Positions 7,575-15,196 of a stretch of DNA of 18,506 bases are shown in pieces; the first letter of the stretch is position 1, and every line of letters begins with the position of its first letter. This DNA comes from SXXH01 sp041165735 (lineage in GTDB: Bacteria; Planctomycetota; UBA1135; GCA-002686595), in assembly GCA_046341775.1 (NCBI GenBank), contig JBKDQQ010000041.1:1-18506 (forward strand), read 5' to 3'. Under the pieces are notes generated by a model that made no database searches, was not told the origin of the DNA, and saw only the letters and a program-made list of their open reading frames with translations. A program made the position numbers and the translations under genes.

Positions 7575-7578
7575 GAGG
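7575..7578 (+). promoter_or_regulatory. Candidate ribosome binding site for the helical-repeat lipoprotein
   Basis: GAGG lies 17 nt before the ATG at 7596 but only 11 nt before an in-frame GTG at 7590. The spacing favours the GTG, which would add two residues (MP) to the N-terminus. Neither spacing is ideal. Confidence 0.4.
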
Positions 7579-7595
7579 ATACAAACACCGTGCCG

Positions 7596-8495
7596 ATGCA
7601 AAAGAACCGTCCGCAGAGCCTCTTCCTCCCCTTGCTCGGTCGCTTGGCCTGTGCGATCCCGCTCGCCTTGGCGGCGGGCGTGATCGTTCCCGCCTGCGGA
7701 GAGGAGGAGAAGCATGCCGCCGCGACGAACGCGGCCGCGATCTCCCCCGCCGACCAGCTCCTGCTGGCGGAGCTGGTCGAAGTCTCGACTCCGCTCCAGA
7801 AGACCGTCACTTCCGACGTCACCGACAAGCGCTTCGTGCGCCGGCTCGAACTGCTCGCGGAGCTCTCCAGCCGGCCGCCGGCCGTCGGCAAGGCGGCCTT
7901 GCAGGAATTGCAGCGCCGCACGGAGCCCGTGCAGGACGTCGAGCAGGCCCTGTTGCGCGTGGCGGCCAAGTGCGACCCCGAAGGCACCGCCGATCTGCTC
8001 GCCAACCTTGCCACGGAGTACGGCCCCACCCTGTTCCTGCGCACCGAGGCGCTGCTCCTCCTGGGCGAGACCGCGCCGGTGCGCGCCTTGGAGGTGCTGC
8101 AGCCGTGGATCGGCAACGCGCGGCCCGGACGCACGTTGCCGCCGCAGGAGTTCATCGTGCAAGCCTGGGCCGACGCCTGCGACGGCGTCGGGCGCTCGCC
8201 CGTGCCGGAGATGTGCGATGTGGCCACGAACCTGCTCCTCGATGGCGCGTCGCGCGTGCGCGCCGTCAAGGAGCTGGGCCGGCGGCCCGATCCCGCGGGC
8301 GAGAAGGCGCTGCGCTCGATCCTCGTCGAATCGACGGGCGACGGCTACCTGCGGCGCAAGGCGGCGCAGGCGCTGCGCGACAGCCTGCCGGAAGAGGCGG
8401 CCTGCGAGGTCTTCCGCCAGGTGGCGGACCGCGAGGCCGATCCGAACATGCTGGCCTTCCTGGTCGACCTGCTCGAGGAGCACTGCGAAGGCTGA
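7596..8495 (+). CDS. Putative lipoprotein with HEAT-like helical repeats
   Basis: From the ATG this is 299 residues; an in-frame GTG at 7590 would add two. A basic start (MQKNR) and hydrophobic segment (about 9-31) end in VPAC (Cys34), a near-consensus lipobox with an unusual Pro at -2. A polar Glu-rich and Ala-rich linker follows. From about residue 50 to the end the protein is almost entirely amphipathic helices of HEAT/ARM style, for example RRLELLAELSS, LFLRTEALLLLGE, RRKAAQALRDSL and PNMLAFLVDLLEEH. Such repeats bind other proteins, so an envelope-attached scaffold is a reasonable inference, but no family is recognised. The stop TGA overlaps the tatD start by one base (TGATG), which implies translational coupling. 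The frame is open further upstream to 7350, but that stretch lacks any signal and sits in the hairpin-rich gap. Confidence 0.8.
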   Translation: MQKNRPQSLFLPLLGRLACAIPLALAAGVIVPACGEEEKHAAATNAAAISPADQLLLAELVEVSTPLQKTVTSDVTDKRFVRRLELLAELSSRPPAVGKAALQELQRRTEPVQDVEQALLRVAAKCDPEGTADLLANLATEYGPTLFLRTEALLLLGETAPVRALEVLQPWIGNARPGRTLPPQEFIVQAWADACDGVGRSPVPEMCDVATNLLLDGASRVRAVKELGRRPDPAGEKALRSILVESTGDGYLRRKAAQALRDSLPEEAACEVFRQVADREADPNMLAFLVDLLEEHCEG

Positions 8496-9256
8496 TGTTC
8501 GTCGACACCCACGCGCACCTCTTCTATCCCGACTTCGCCCCGGACTGGGACGCGATGCTGGGCCGCGCGCTCGCCGACGGCGTCGAGCGCTTCGTGGTCG
8601 TCGGCACGGACGCGACGACCAGCCGCGCGGCCATCGAGCTGTGCCGCGGGCGCGCGCGCTTCCACCCCACCGCCGGCGTGCACCCGCACGAGGCCGCGGG
8701 CTTCGACGCGGCGACGCGCGCGACGATCGAGGAGATGTGCCGCCTGCCGGAGGTGGTGGGCGTGGGCGAGAGCGGCCTCGACTGGTTCAAGGAGTTCTCG
8801 CCGCGCGCCGCGCAGCTCGAGGCCTTTCGCTGGCACTGCGATCTGTCAAGGGAACTGGACAAGGCGCTGGTCGTGCACTGCCGCGACGCCTTCGAGGAGT
8901 GCTTCGCGACGATCGAGGCGAGCGGCGCGCGGCGCGGCGTGTTCCACTGCTTCACCGGCGGCGTGGACGAGGCCCGGCGCGCGCTGGAACTCGGCTTCCA
9001 CGTGTCCTTCTCGGGGGTCGTGACCTACCCGAAGAACGAGGCGTTGCGCGCGGCGGCGCGCTGCGTGCCCGCCGACCGGCTGCTGCTCGAGACGGACTGC
9101 CCCTACCTGCCTCCGCAGGGCGCGCGCGGGCGCAGGAACGAACCGGCGCTGCTGCTGCGCACGGCCGAATGCGTGGCGAAGGAGCGCGGAACGTCGCTCT
9201 TGGACCTGGCGCGTTCCTCGACCAGCGCCGCCTGCGCGTTGTTCGGGCTGGAATGA
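8495..9256 (+). CDS. tatD: TatD-family metal-dependent deoxyribonuclease
   Basis: This 253-residue cytosolic protein has the usual TatD length. It has the TIM-barrel metal ligands in order: VDTHAHLFYPDF (His6, His8), GVHPHEA (61-67), VVGVGESGLDWFK (Glu92), VVHCRDAFE (His128), VFHCFTGG (His151) and LLLETDCPYLPPQG (Asp201). GRRNEP follows, matching the family's R(G)xxNEP tail. TatD enzymes are 3'-5' exonucleases or endonucleases acting in DNA repair, and in some organisms in quality control of exported proteins. The usual TDxPY motif has Cys at the variable position. The start overlaps the stop of the upstream lipoprotein gene by one base. This pairing of a TatD nuclease with an envelope lipoprotein is unusual, so their functional link is unknown. 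Confidence 0.95.
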   Translation: MFVDTHAHLFYPDFAPDWDAMLGRALADGVERFVVVGTDATTSRAAIELCRGRARFHPTAGVHPHEAAGFDAATRATIEEMCRLPEVVGVGESGLDWFKEFSPRAAQLEAFRWHCDLSRELDKALVVHCRDAFEECFATIEASGARRGVFHCFTGGVDEARRALELGFHVSFSGVVTYPKNEALRAAARCVPADRLLLETDCPYLPPQGARGRRNEPALLLRTAECVAKERGTSLLDLARSSTSAACALFGLE

Positions 9257-9258
9257 GC

Positions 9259-9286
9259 GCGGGGCGCCGCTCGCGCGACGCCCCGC
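9259..9286 (-). terminator. Hairpin between convergent tatD and pilin genes
   Basis: GCGGGGCG (9259-9266) pairs with CGCCCCGC (9279-9286). After one C-A mismatch an inner CGC/GCG stem closes on a 4-nt loop that reads GCGA on the minus strand. It starts 2 nt after the tatD stop and 55 nt downstream of the pilin stop. It is a candidate bidirectional terminator without an obvious T-tract. Confidence 0.5.
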
Positions 9287-9341
9287 CGATCGAACCCGCG
9301 CGACGGTCCGTCAGGGCCGGGCGCGCGGGATCAGGTCAAGT

Positions 9342-10076
<735 letters not shown>

Positions 10077-10112
10077 GTGCTTGTTCGTCCCTGGTCTCTG
10101 CCGGCCCGAGCC

Positions 10113-10127
10113 GGCCCGTGTCGGGCC
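10113..10127 (-). other. Small hairpin upstream of the pilin gene
   Basis: GGCCCG (10113-10118) and CGGGCC (10122-10127) form a 6-bp stem with a 3-nt loop, 37 nt before the pilin start. CCGGCCCG also occurs as a direct repeat at 10101 and 10111. It may shape the pilin 5' leader, but such small dyads are frequent in DNA this GC-rich. Confidence 0.3.
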
Positions 10128-10217
10128 TGCTGCCGCGGGCCCCTCCCTGTTCCCTCGCGCGTGCCCTCGTGGTCCGCGCGGCGTCCCCCGAGGCCGCGAC
10201 TGCGCCGCGGCAAGCCC

Positions 10218-10258
10218 GGGGGCCCGCAAGACCCTGTTCGACAGGTCCGCGAGCCCCC
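10218..10258 (-). terminator. Long imperfect hairpin between pilC and the pilin gene
   Basis: GGGGGC (10218-10223) pairs with GCCCCC (10253-10258), CGC (10225-10227) with GCG (10249-10251), and GAC..CTG (10230-10236, one bulged C) with CAGGTC (10242-10247), around a 5-nt loop. The stem starts 26 nt after the pilC stop. The 208-bp gap between pilC and the pilin, otherwise without a gene, suggests a terminator or attenuator here with separate pilin expression. No T-tract follows. Confidence 0.5.
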
Positions 10259-10284
10259 CTTGAGCGGAAATCGCCGCGACGGAC

Positions 10285-11517
10285 CTAGTTCGAGCCCAGC
10301 TTCGAGACCATGTCGAGGATCGGCAGGAAGACCGCCATGACCACGCCGCCCACGATCACGCCCATCACGGTGATCAGGATCGGCTCGATCAGGCTGGTCA
10401 GCGCCTTGACCGAGGCGCGCACCTGCTGGTCGTAGAACTCGGCGATCTTCTCCAGCAGCGCGTCGAGGCTGCCGGTGCGCTCGCCGATGGCGATCATGCG
10501 CACGACCATCGGCGGGAAGACCGGCGAACGCGAGAGCGGATCGGACAGGAGGTTCCCCGAGCGCACGCTGTCGCGGCTGTCGAGCACCGCCTTCTCCACC
10601 GTGCTGTTGCCCGAGGTGGCGGCGACGATGTCGAGCGTCGCCATGATCGGCACGCCGGAGCGAACGAGCGTGGCGAAGGTCTTCGAGAAGCGCGCCAGGG
10701 CGAGCTTGGAGAGCAACGGTCCGAAGACCGGGGCCTTGAGCACGAACGCGTCCCACGCGCGCGTGCCGGGCTTGGTGCGCTTCCATCCGACGAAGGCGGC
10801 GACCAGCAGCGCGCCCGCGCCGAACCACAGGGCCCAGTTGTCGCGCAGCGACTCCGAGATGTCGAGCACGAAGGTCGTGACCGCGGGCAGCTCCTCGTCC
10901 CACGAGTCGTACATCTGCCGGAAGCCCGGCACGATGAACAGCATCAGGAACAGCGTGATGCCGACCACGAGGCACAAGGAGATGGCCGGATACGCCATCG
11001 CCGACTTGATCTCGCGCTGCAGTTGCTGGCTCTCCTCCTGGTACTGCGCGAGGCGGTCGAGGATCACGTCCATCTGGCCCGAGACCTCGCCGGCGCGCAC
11101 CATCGAGATGTACAGGTGGTCGAAGGCCTTGGGGCAGCGCTCCATGGCGGCCGACAGGTCGTTGCCCGCGCGCACCTCGGCCACCAGCGTCTCGCAGGTG
11201 GCCTTCATGCCGGGCGTCTGCGCCTGCTCGGCCAGCACCTCGAGCGACTCCAGCAGGGCCAATCCCGACGCGACCATCGTCGACAACTGGCGCGTGAAGA
11301 TCACGAGTTCGGCCGAAGTGGCCGAAGGCCTGGGCTTGGAGAACGAGAAGCGCGAGCCGCCCGTCCGGCGCGAGAAGGCGCCTGCTTCGTCGAGCTTGAG
11401 CACGACGAGGTTCTTCTTGCGCAGCTCCGCCACGGCGCCGCCGCGGTCGAGCGCGTCGATCGTCCCCTCCACCGTGCGGCCGCCGGGGTCCTTGGCCGCG
11501 TACTTCCAGGTAGCCAT
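10285..11517 (-). CDS. pilC: Type IV pilus/T2SS inner-membrane platform protein PilC/GspF
   Basis: This is a 410-residue polytopic inner-membrane protein with the standard length of PilC/GspF. After a soluble N-terminal part (WKYAAKDPGGRTVEGTI..ELRKKNLVVL), two T2SSF repeats follow. The first covers about 70-195 (FTRQLSTMVASGLALLESLEVL, AMAYPAISLCLVVGITLFLMLFIVPGF). The second covers about 273-400 (ARFSKTFATLVRSGVPIMATLDIV..RMIAIGERTGSLDALLEKIAEFYD). Hydrophobic segments are at about 178-197, 229-245 and 376-400. It is the platform that couples cytosolic ATPase motion to pilin extraction from the membrane. The ATG at 11517 has a strong GGAGGAC 6 nt upstream, and the pilB stop is 14 nt upstream. 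It is therefore co-transcribed with pilB and pilT. Confidence 0.96.
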   Translation of the reverse strand: MATWKYAAKDPGGRTVEGTIDALDRGGAVAELRKKNLVVLKLDEAGAFSRRTGGSRFSFSKPRPSATSAELVIFTRQLSTMVASGLALLESLEVLAEQAQTPGMKATCETLVAEVRAGNDLSAAMERCPKAFDHLYISMVRAGEVSGQMDVILDRLAQYQEESQQLQREIKSAMAYPAISLCLVVGITLFLMLFIVPGFRQMYDSWDEELPAVTTFVLDISESLRDNWALWFGAGALLVAAFVGWKRTKPGTRAWDAFVLKAPVFGPLLSKLALARFSKTFATLVRSGVPIMATLDIVAATSGNSTVEKAVLDSRDSVRSGNLLSDPLSRSPVFPPMVVRMIAIGERTGSLDALLEKIAEFYDQQVRASVKALTSLIEPILITVMGVIVGGVVMAVFLPILDMVSKLGSN

Positions 11518-11523
11518 CTCGCC

Positions 11524-11530
11524 GTCCTCC
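11524..11530 (-). promoter_or_regulatory. Shine-Dalgarno of pilC
   Basis: GGAGGAC on the minus strand, 6 nt before the ATG at 11517 and immediately after the pilB stop. It is among the strongest ribosome binding sites in the window and fixes the pilC start. Confidence 0.7.
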
Positions 11531-11531
11531 C

Positions 11532-13235
11532 TCAATCGTCCAAGGTCGTGTTCAGCACTTCGGCGAGCGAGGTGCGCCCGCGCGCCGCGTTCAGCAGCCC
11601 GACGCGCCGCAAGGTCAGCATCCCGCCCTTGACCGCCTGCTTCTTGATGTCGTGGACGTTCGCGCCCTCGACGATCATGCGCCGCACGGCCTCGTCGAGC
11701 AGCAGCGTCTCGAGGATGGCGAAGCGCCCCTTGTACCCGGCGGTGCAGCGGCCGCAGCCCTTCTCGTCGGGCTGCCACAGCTCGAGCGTGGCGAGCTCCT
11801 CCGGCAGGTAGCCCACGCGCAGCAGCTCCTTCTCGGGCAGCGCCAGCGGCTTCCTGCAGCCCTCGCACAACTTCCGCGCCAGGCGCTGCGCGCCGATCAT
11901 CAGCAACGAGCTCGACACCATGAACGGGTCGATGCCCATGTCGACGAGGCGCGTGATCGTGCTCGCGGCGTCGTTCGTGTGCAGCGTCGAAAGCACGAGG
12001 TGGCCGGTGAGCGCCGCCTTGACCGCGATGTCGGCCGTCTCCTTGTCGCGGATCTCGCCGACGAGGATCACGTCCGGGTCCTGGCGCAGGATCGAGCGCA
12101 GGGCGCCCGCGAAGGTCAGGCCGCGCTTGGGATTGACCGGCACCTGGTTGATGCCGTCCATGCGGTACTCGACCGGATCCTCGACCGTGGTGACGTTGAT
12201 GTCGGGCGTCGCCACCTCCTGCAGGCACGAGTACAGCGTGGTCGACTTGCCCGAGCCCGTGGGCCCGGTGACCAGCATCATCCCGTACGGCGCGTTGATC
12301 GTGGCGCGGATGTGCTCGAGCGAGCGCGACTCGTAGCCCATCGTCTCGAGCTTGAGCGCGAGGTTGCCGCCGTCGAGGATGCGCATGACCGCCTTCTCGC
12401 CGCCCACGACGGGCAGGATCGACAAGCGCAGGTCGATGTTGCGGCCCTCCCAGCGCACCTGGAACTTGCCGTCTTGCGGCTGGAAGCGCTCGGCGATGTC
12501 GAGCTGCGCCATGATCTTCAGGCGCGAGACCACCGCCGGCAGGATCGAGCGCGGCGGCGCCATGATCTGGCGCATCGCGCCGTCGATCCGGATGCGCACG
12601 CGCACGCACTTGTCGCCGGGCTCGACGTGGATGTCGCTCGCGCGACCCTTGAGCGCGGCCTGCAGGATGACGTTGACCAGCTTGACCGCCGGCGCGTCGT
12701 CGCCGGATGCGGCCGCCGCGGCGATGTCGTCGGGCTGGTCCTCGACCTTCACCTCGACGCCGTCGGCCGCGCCGCCCACCTCGCCGAGCAGCGTCTCGAC
12801 CTGCTTGGCGCCGGTCTGGAAGGCTCGCTCGAGCGCGGCCTTGATGGCCAGCGGATGCGACAGCACGTGGCGCACCTGGCACTTGCAGCGCCGCTTGAGC
12901 TCGTCGAGCAGCAACACGTCGAACGGATCGCCGATGGCGATCGTCAGCACGTCGCCGTTCCTCGAGATGGGCAGCACGCCGTACTCGAGGCAGCTCTCCT
13001 GCGGCAGCGCCTCGAGCGCCGCCTTGTCCGGGACCACGCGCGACAAGTCGACCGGCGGCACGCTCGAAGTCCGTCCGAGCGCCTCGAGCAGTGCGCCCTC
13101 GGCGATGCGGCCGCGCTCGACGAGCACCTCGAGCGGCGAGGCGTCGCCGCCCTTCGCCGACGACCAGTCCGCGTCCGCCACCACGCCGGCGTCGACGAGC
13201 ACGCGGCGGATGCGGCCGGAGACGCGCCCGACCAT
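11532..13235 (-). CDS. pilB: Type IV pilus/T2SS assembly ATPase PilB/GspE
   Basis: This 567-residue protein matches full-length PilB/GspE. The N-terminal part (about 1-145) resembles the MshEN/T2SSE_N domain (VLVERGRIAEGALLEALGR, PPVDL, LPISRNGDVLTIAIGDP, CQVRHVLSHPLAI). An acidic and Ala-rich linker follows at about 150-183. The ATPase core has SDIHVEPG (200-207), Walker A GPTGSGKST (324-332), the Asp box TTVEDPVEY (349-357), Walker B VILVGEIRD (389-397), the His box VLSTLHTND (414-422) and the zinc-binding tetracysteine (Cys457, 460, 494, 497), which is usual in PilB and GspE and absent from PilT. The hexameric cytosolic motor drives filament extension. The first MshEN motif is degenerate, so c-di-GMP binding is uncertain. 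The ATG overlaps the pilT stop by 1 nt and lacks its own clear Shine-Dalgarno, so translation is probably coupled. Confidence 0.96.
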   Translation of the reverse strand: MVGRVSGRIRRVLVDAGVVADADWSSAKGGDASPLEVLVERGRIAEGALLEALGRTSSVPPVDLSRVVPDKAALEALPQESCLEYGVLPISRNGDVLTIAIGDPFDVLLLDELKRRCKCQVRHVLSHPLAIKAALERAFQTGAKQVETLLGEVGGAADGVEVKVEDQPDDIAAAAASGDDAPAVKLVNVILQAALKGRASDIHVEPGDKCVRVRIRIDGAMRQIMAPPRSILPAVVSRLKIMAQLDIAERFQPQDGKFQVRWEGRNIDLRLSILPVVGGEKAVMRILDGGNLALKLETMGYESRSLEHIRATINAPYGMMLVTGPTGSGKSTTLYSCLQEVATPDINVTTVEDPVEYRMDGINQVPVNPKRGLTFAGALRSILRQDPDVILVGEIRDKETADIAVKAALTGHLVLSTLHTNDAASTITRLVDMGIDPFMVSSSLLMIGAQRLARKLCEGCRKPLALPEKELLRVGYLPEELATLELWQPDEKGCGRCTAGYKGRFAILETLLLDEAVRRMIVEGANVHDIKKQAVKGGMLTLRRVGLLNAARGRTSLAEVLNTTLDD

Positions 13236-14302
13236 CAGGCCGCACCCCGCGCCAGCGTGCGCAGCTCGGACGGATCGGAGACGTAGGTCTCGGCCACGGA
13301 CTGCGCGACCTTGCCGGAGCGCACGAGTTCCGCGAGCGAGGCGCTCATCGTGCGCATCCCGAGGCGTCCGCCGGTCTGCAGGTGCGAGTAGATCTGGTGC
13401 CCCTTGCCGTCGCGCACCAGCGCGCGGATGCCGGGCGTCGCGAGCATGACCTCGGCCGCCAGCGAGCGGCCGCGCCCGTCCTGGTTCGGCAGCAGTTGCT
13501 GGCAGAACACCGCCTCGAGCGTGAACGACAGTTGCGTGCGCACCTGCGCCTGCTGGGTCGCGGGGAACACGTCGATGATGCGGTTGATCGTCTGCACCGC
13601 GTCGGATGTGTGCAGCGTGCCGAAGGTCAGGTGGCCGGTCTCCGCCAGCGTCAGCGCCGCCTCGATGGTCTCGTGGTCGCGCAGCTCGCCCACGAGCACG
13701 TAGTCGGGGTCCTGGCGCAGCACGCTCTTCAAGGCGCGCGAGAAGCCCTGCGTGTCGGAGCCGACCTCGCGCTGCGTCACGACGCAGTTCTTGTGGCGAT
13801 GCGAGAACTCGACCGGATCCTCGATGGTGACGATGTGGCCGGCTTGCGTGCGGTTGATGTGGTCGATCATCGACGCGAGCGTGGTCGACTTGCCGGAACC
13901 CGTCGCGCCGGTGACCAGCACCAGGCCCGAGTTGAGTCCGCAGATGCGCTCGCACACGCCGCGCGGCAGCCCGAGGTCCTCGAAGCCCGGCACGCGGGTC
14001 GGGATGGCGCGCAGCACGCACGCCACGGCGCCTTGCTGGTGGAAGACGTTGGCGCGGTAGCGTCCCTGGCCCTCGAGCGCGAAGCTGCAGTCGAGCTCCA
14101 ACTCGCGGTCGAGTCGCGCGATCTGCTCCGAGTTCAGCACGCTGGTGGCGAGCCGCCGCGAATCCTCCGGCGACAGCGGCGCGTGCTCGACGGGCACGAG
14201 CACGCCGTCGATGCGCAGGCGCGGCGGGCTGCCGACCGAGATGTGCAAGTCCGAGCCGCGCTGCTGGTTCAGCAGCGCGAGCAGTTGTTCCATGGTGATC
14301 AT
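13235..14302 (-). CDS. pilT: Pilus retraction ATPase PilT-type
   Basis: This 355-residue protein has the normal PilT length and lacks the N-terminal MshEN domain and tetracysteine of PilB. It shows SDLHISVGSPPRLRIDG (17-33), Walker A GATGSGKST (132-140), the Asp box VTIEDPVEFSHRH, Walker B YVLVGELRD (201-209) and the His box ALTLAETGHLTFGTLHTSD. The PilT-specific AIRNLIRE motif appears in diverged form as GIRALVRD (291-298), followed by GKGHQIYSHLQTGG..GM. This ATPase depolymerises pili and powers twitching motility in well-studied systems. A retraction motor argues for a true type IV pilus over a pure type II secretion system. The ATG at 14302 was chosen; a second in-frame ATG lies at 14293. 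GGAGAGGG lies 11 nt upstream of the first. The stop overlaps the pilB start. Confidence 0.95.
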   Translation of the reverse strand: MITMEQLLALLNQQRGSDLHISVGSPPRLRIDGVLVPVEHAPLSPEDSRRLATSVLNSEQIARLDRELELDCSFALEGQGRYRANVFHQQGAVACVLRAIPTRVPGFEDLGLPRGVCERICGLNSGLVLVTGATGSGKSTTLASMIDHINRTQAGHIVTIEDPVEFSHRHKNCVVTQREVGSDTQGFSRALKSVLRQDPDYVLVGELRDHETIEAALTLAETGHLTFGTLHTSDAVQTINRIIDVFPATQQAQVRTQLSFTLEAVFCQQLLPNQDGRGRSLAAEVMLATPGIRALVRDGKGHQIYSHLQTGGRLGMRTMSASLAELVRSGKVAQSVAETYVSDPSELRTLARGAA

Positions 14303-14368
14303 CGCCGCATGCGCCCTCTCCGCGCGTTATCGGCAGGCGACGAGCGCGAACTGCAAGGACGGCGCGGA

Positions 14369-14383
14369 TGGAAGGAACTTCCA
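14369..14383. other. Small dyad upstream of pilT
   Basis: TGGAAG-GAA-CTTCCA is a 6-bp inverted repeat with a 3-nt spacer, 67 nt before the pilT start. The odd-length dyad could be an operator for the pilT-pilB-pilC unit or a minor RNA hairpin. No known regulator site is recognised. Confidence 0.25.
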
Positions 14384-14415
14384 GGCCGCGGACGGGAAGT
14401 CCGGGGCGGAACGAA

Positions 14416-14445
14416 CGCAGGCCGTCCCGGTGGGGACGGCCTGCG
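14416..14445 (-). terminator. Strong 13-bp hairpin terminator after the OmpA-like gene
   Basis: CGCAGGCCGTCCC (14416-14428) pairs perfectly with GGGACGGCCTGCG (14433-14445) around a 4-nt loop. It lies 45 nt downstream of the OmpA-like stop codon. On the minus strand it is followed by TTCGTTCC, a modest T-containing run. This is the best intrinsic-terminator candidate in the window, and it separates the OmpA-like gene from pilT. Confidence 0.7.
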
Positions 14446-14489
14446 CGCCGTGCTCGGGGCGATCCGGGCGGATCGCGGCCGCGCCGGGA

Positions 14490-15146
14490 TCAGTCCTTCA
14501 TGACCACGATCTCGACGCGGCGGTTCTTGGCCTTGCCCGCGTCCTTGTCGTTGCCCGCGACCGGGTCGTACTGGCCGTGGCCGGCGACGACGCACTTCTG
14601 GTCGGCGATCTCGCACTCCGACACGAGGAACTCGAGCACCGCCATCGCGCGCATCACGGACAGCTCGCGATTGCTGTTGAACTTCGACTTCTTGATCGGA
14701 TCCGCGTCGGTGTGGCCTTCGATGGAGTACTTCATCGAGGGGTACTCCTTCTTCAGCGTCGAGGCGACCTTCTTGAGCGCCTTCCTGCCCTCGTCGGACA
14801 AGGTCGCCTGCCCGGCCGCGAAGGTCACCGTGCTCGGCACCGAGATGACCATGTTCCCGTCGCGCATGCCGTAGCTCACGCCGACCTCGTCGAGCTCGGG
14901 GAAGCTCTGCTGCGGCAGGAGCGCGACCTCCTCCTTGGGCGCGGAGGCCTCGGCGAGCGCGCCGTTGGCCTGGTCGAGGCTCGACTTGAGCGTCTGCACC
15001 TGCGCCTTGAGCTGCGCGCGCTCCTCGTTGAGGCGGCGGATCTGGGAGTCCTTCTCCTCGATGGCGGCCTTGTACTGCTGCGGGGAGGTGCAGGCGGCGG
15101 CGGAGAGGAGCGCGAGGCTGGCGACGAGTGTGGAGACAAGCTTCAT
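14490..15146 (-). CDS. OmpA/Pal-like peptidoglycan-binding lipoprotein
   Basis: This 218-residue protein has a signal peptide (1-18) ending SAAAC with Cys19 as the lipidated residue. A coiled-coil stretch follows at about 26-64 (YKAAIEEKDSQIRRLNEERAQLKAQVQTL), then a linker. An OmpA-family domain spans about 100-218. It has VTFAAGQATLSDEGRKAL, the signature EGHTDADPI (Asp147), NRELSVMRAMAVLEFL (Arg166), AGHGQYDPVAGN and KNRRVEIVV (208-214). Asp147 and Arg166 correspond to the pair that binds meso-diaminopimelate in peptidoglycan. It therefore probably tethers an envelope layer to peptidoglycan, as Pal does. Its place between the prepilin peptidase and pilT is suggestive, but a terminator follows it, so it is not clearly co-transcribed with the motor genes. 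No clear Shine-Dalgarno precedes the ATG at 15146. Confidence 0.93.
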   Translation of the reverse strand: MKLVSTLVASLALLSAAACTSPQQYKAAIEEKDSQIRRLNEERAQLKAQVQTLKSSLDQANGALAEASAPKEEVALLPQQSFPELDEVGVSYGMRDGNMVISVPSTVTFAAGQATLSDEGRKALKKVASTLKKEYPSMKYSIEGHTDADPIKKSKFNSNRELSVMRAMAVLEFLVSECEIADQKCVVAGHGQYDPVAGNDKDAGKAKNRRVEIVVMKD

Positions 15147-15196
15147 GCGGTGTGGATCCGGGAAGTTCGGTGGCGTTCGGGGTCCGCTCGCCGCGT

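Larger units (their letters stand above)
7091..7595. other. Divergent intergenic region (about 500 bp) with several hairpins
   Basis: This gap lies between the leftward glycine-rich lipoprotein gene and the rightward helical-repeat lipoprotein gene, so both promoters should lie here. I see no convincing gene: open frames are Arg/Pro/Gly-rich and lack ribosome binding sites. Three hairpins are readable on the plus strand: 7406-7431, CCGACC-CGC-GGTCGG at 7496-7510 and CGGGCC-GGTTTT-GGCCCG at 7532-7549. A weak minus-strand -10-like TAGATT lies at 7222-7217. A weak plus-strand TTGAAG (7554-7559) lies 18 nt before GATACA (7578-7583). Neither promoter is reliable. Confidence 0.5.

Noticed and set aside
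7087..7584. Small minus-strand gene in the divergent gap
   Set aside because: Arg/Pro/Gly-rich composition, no start signal, and it overlaps hairpins and the start of the lipoprotein gene.
10285..13245. 986-codon frame joining pilC to upstream sequence as a possible PilB-PilC fusion
   Set aside because: The extension is a shadow of pilB in another frame. pilC has its own strong Shine-Dalgarno and ATG at 11517.
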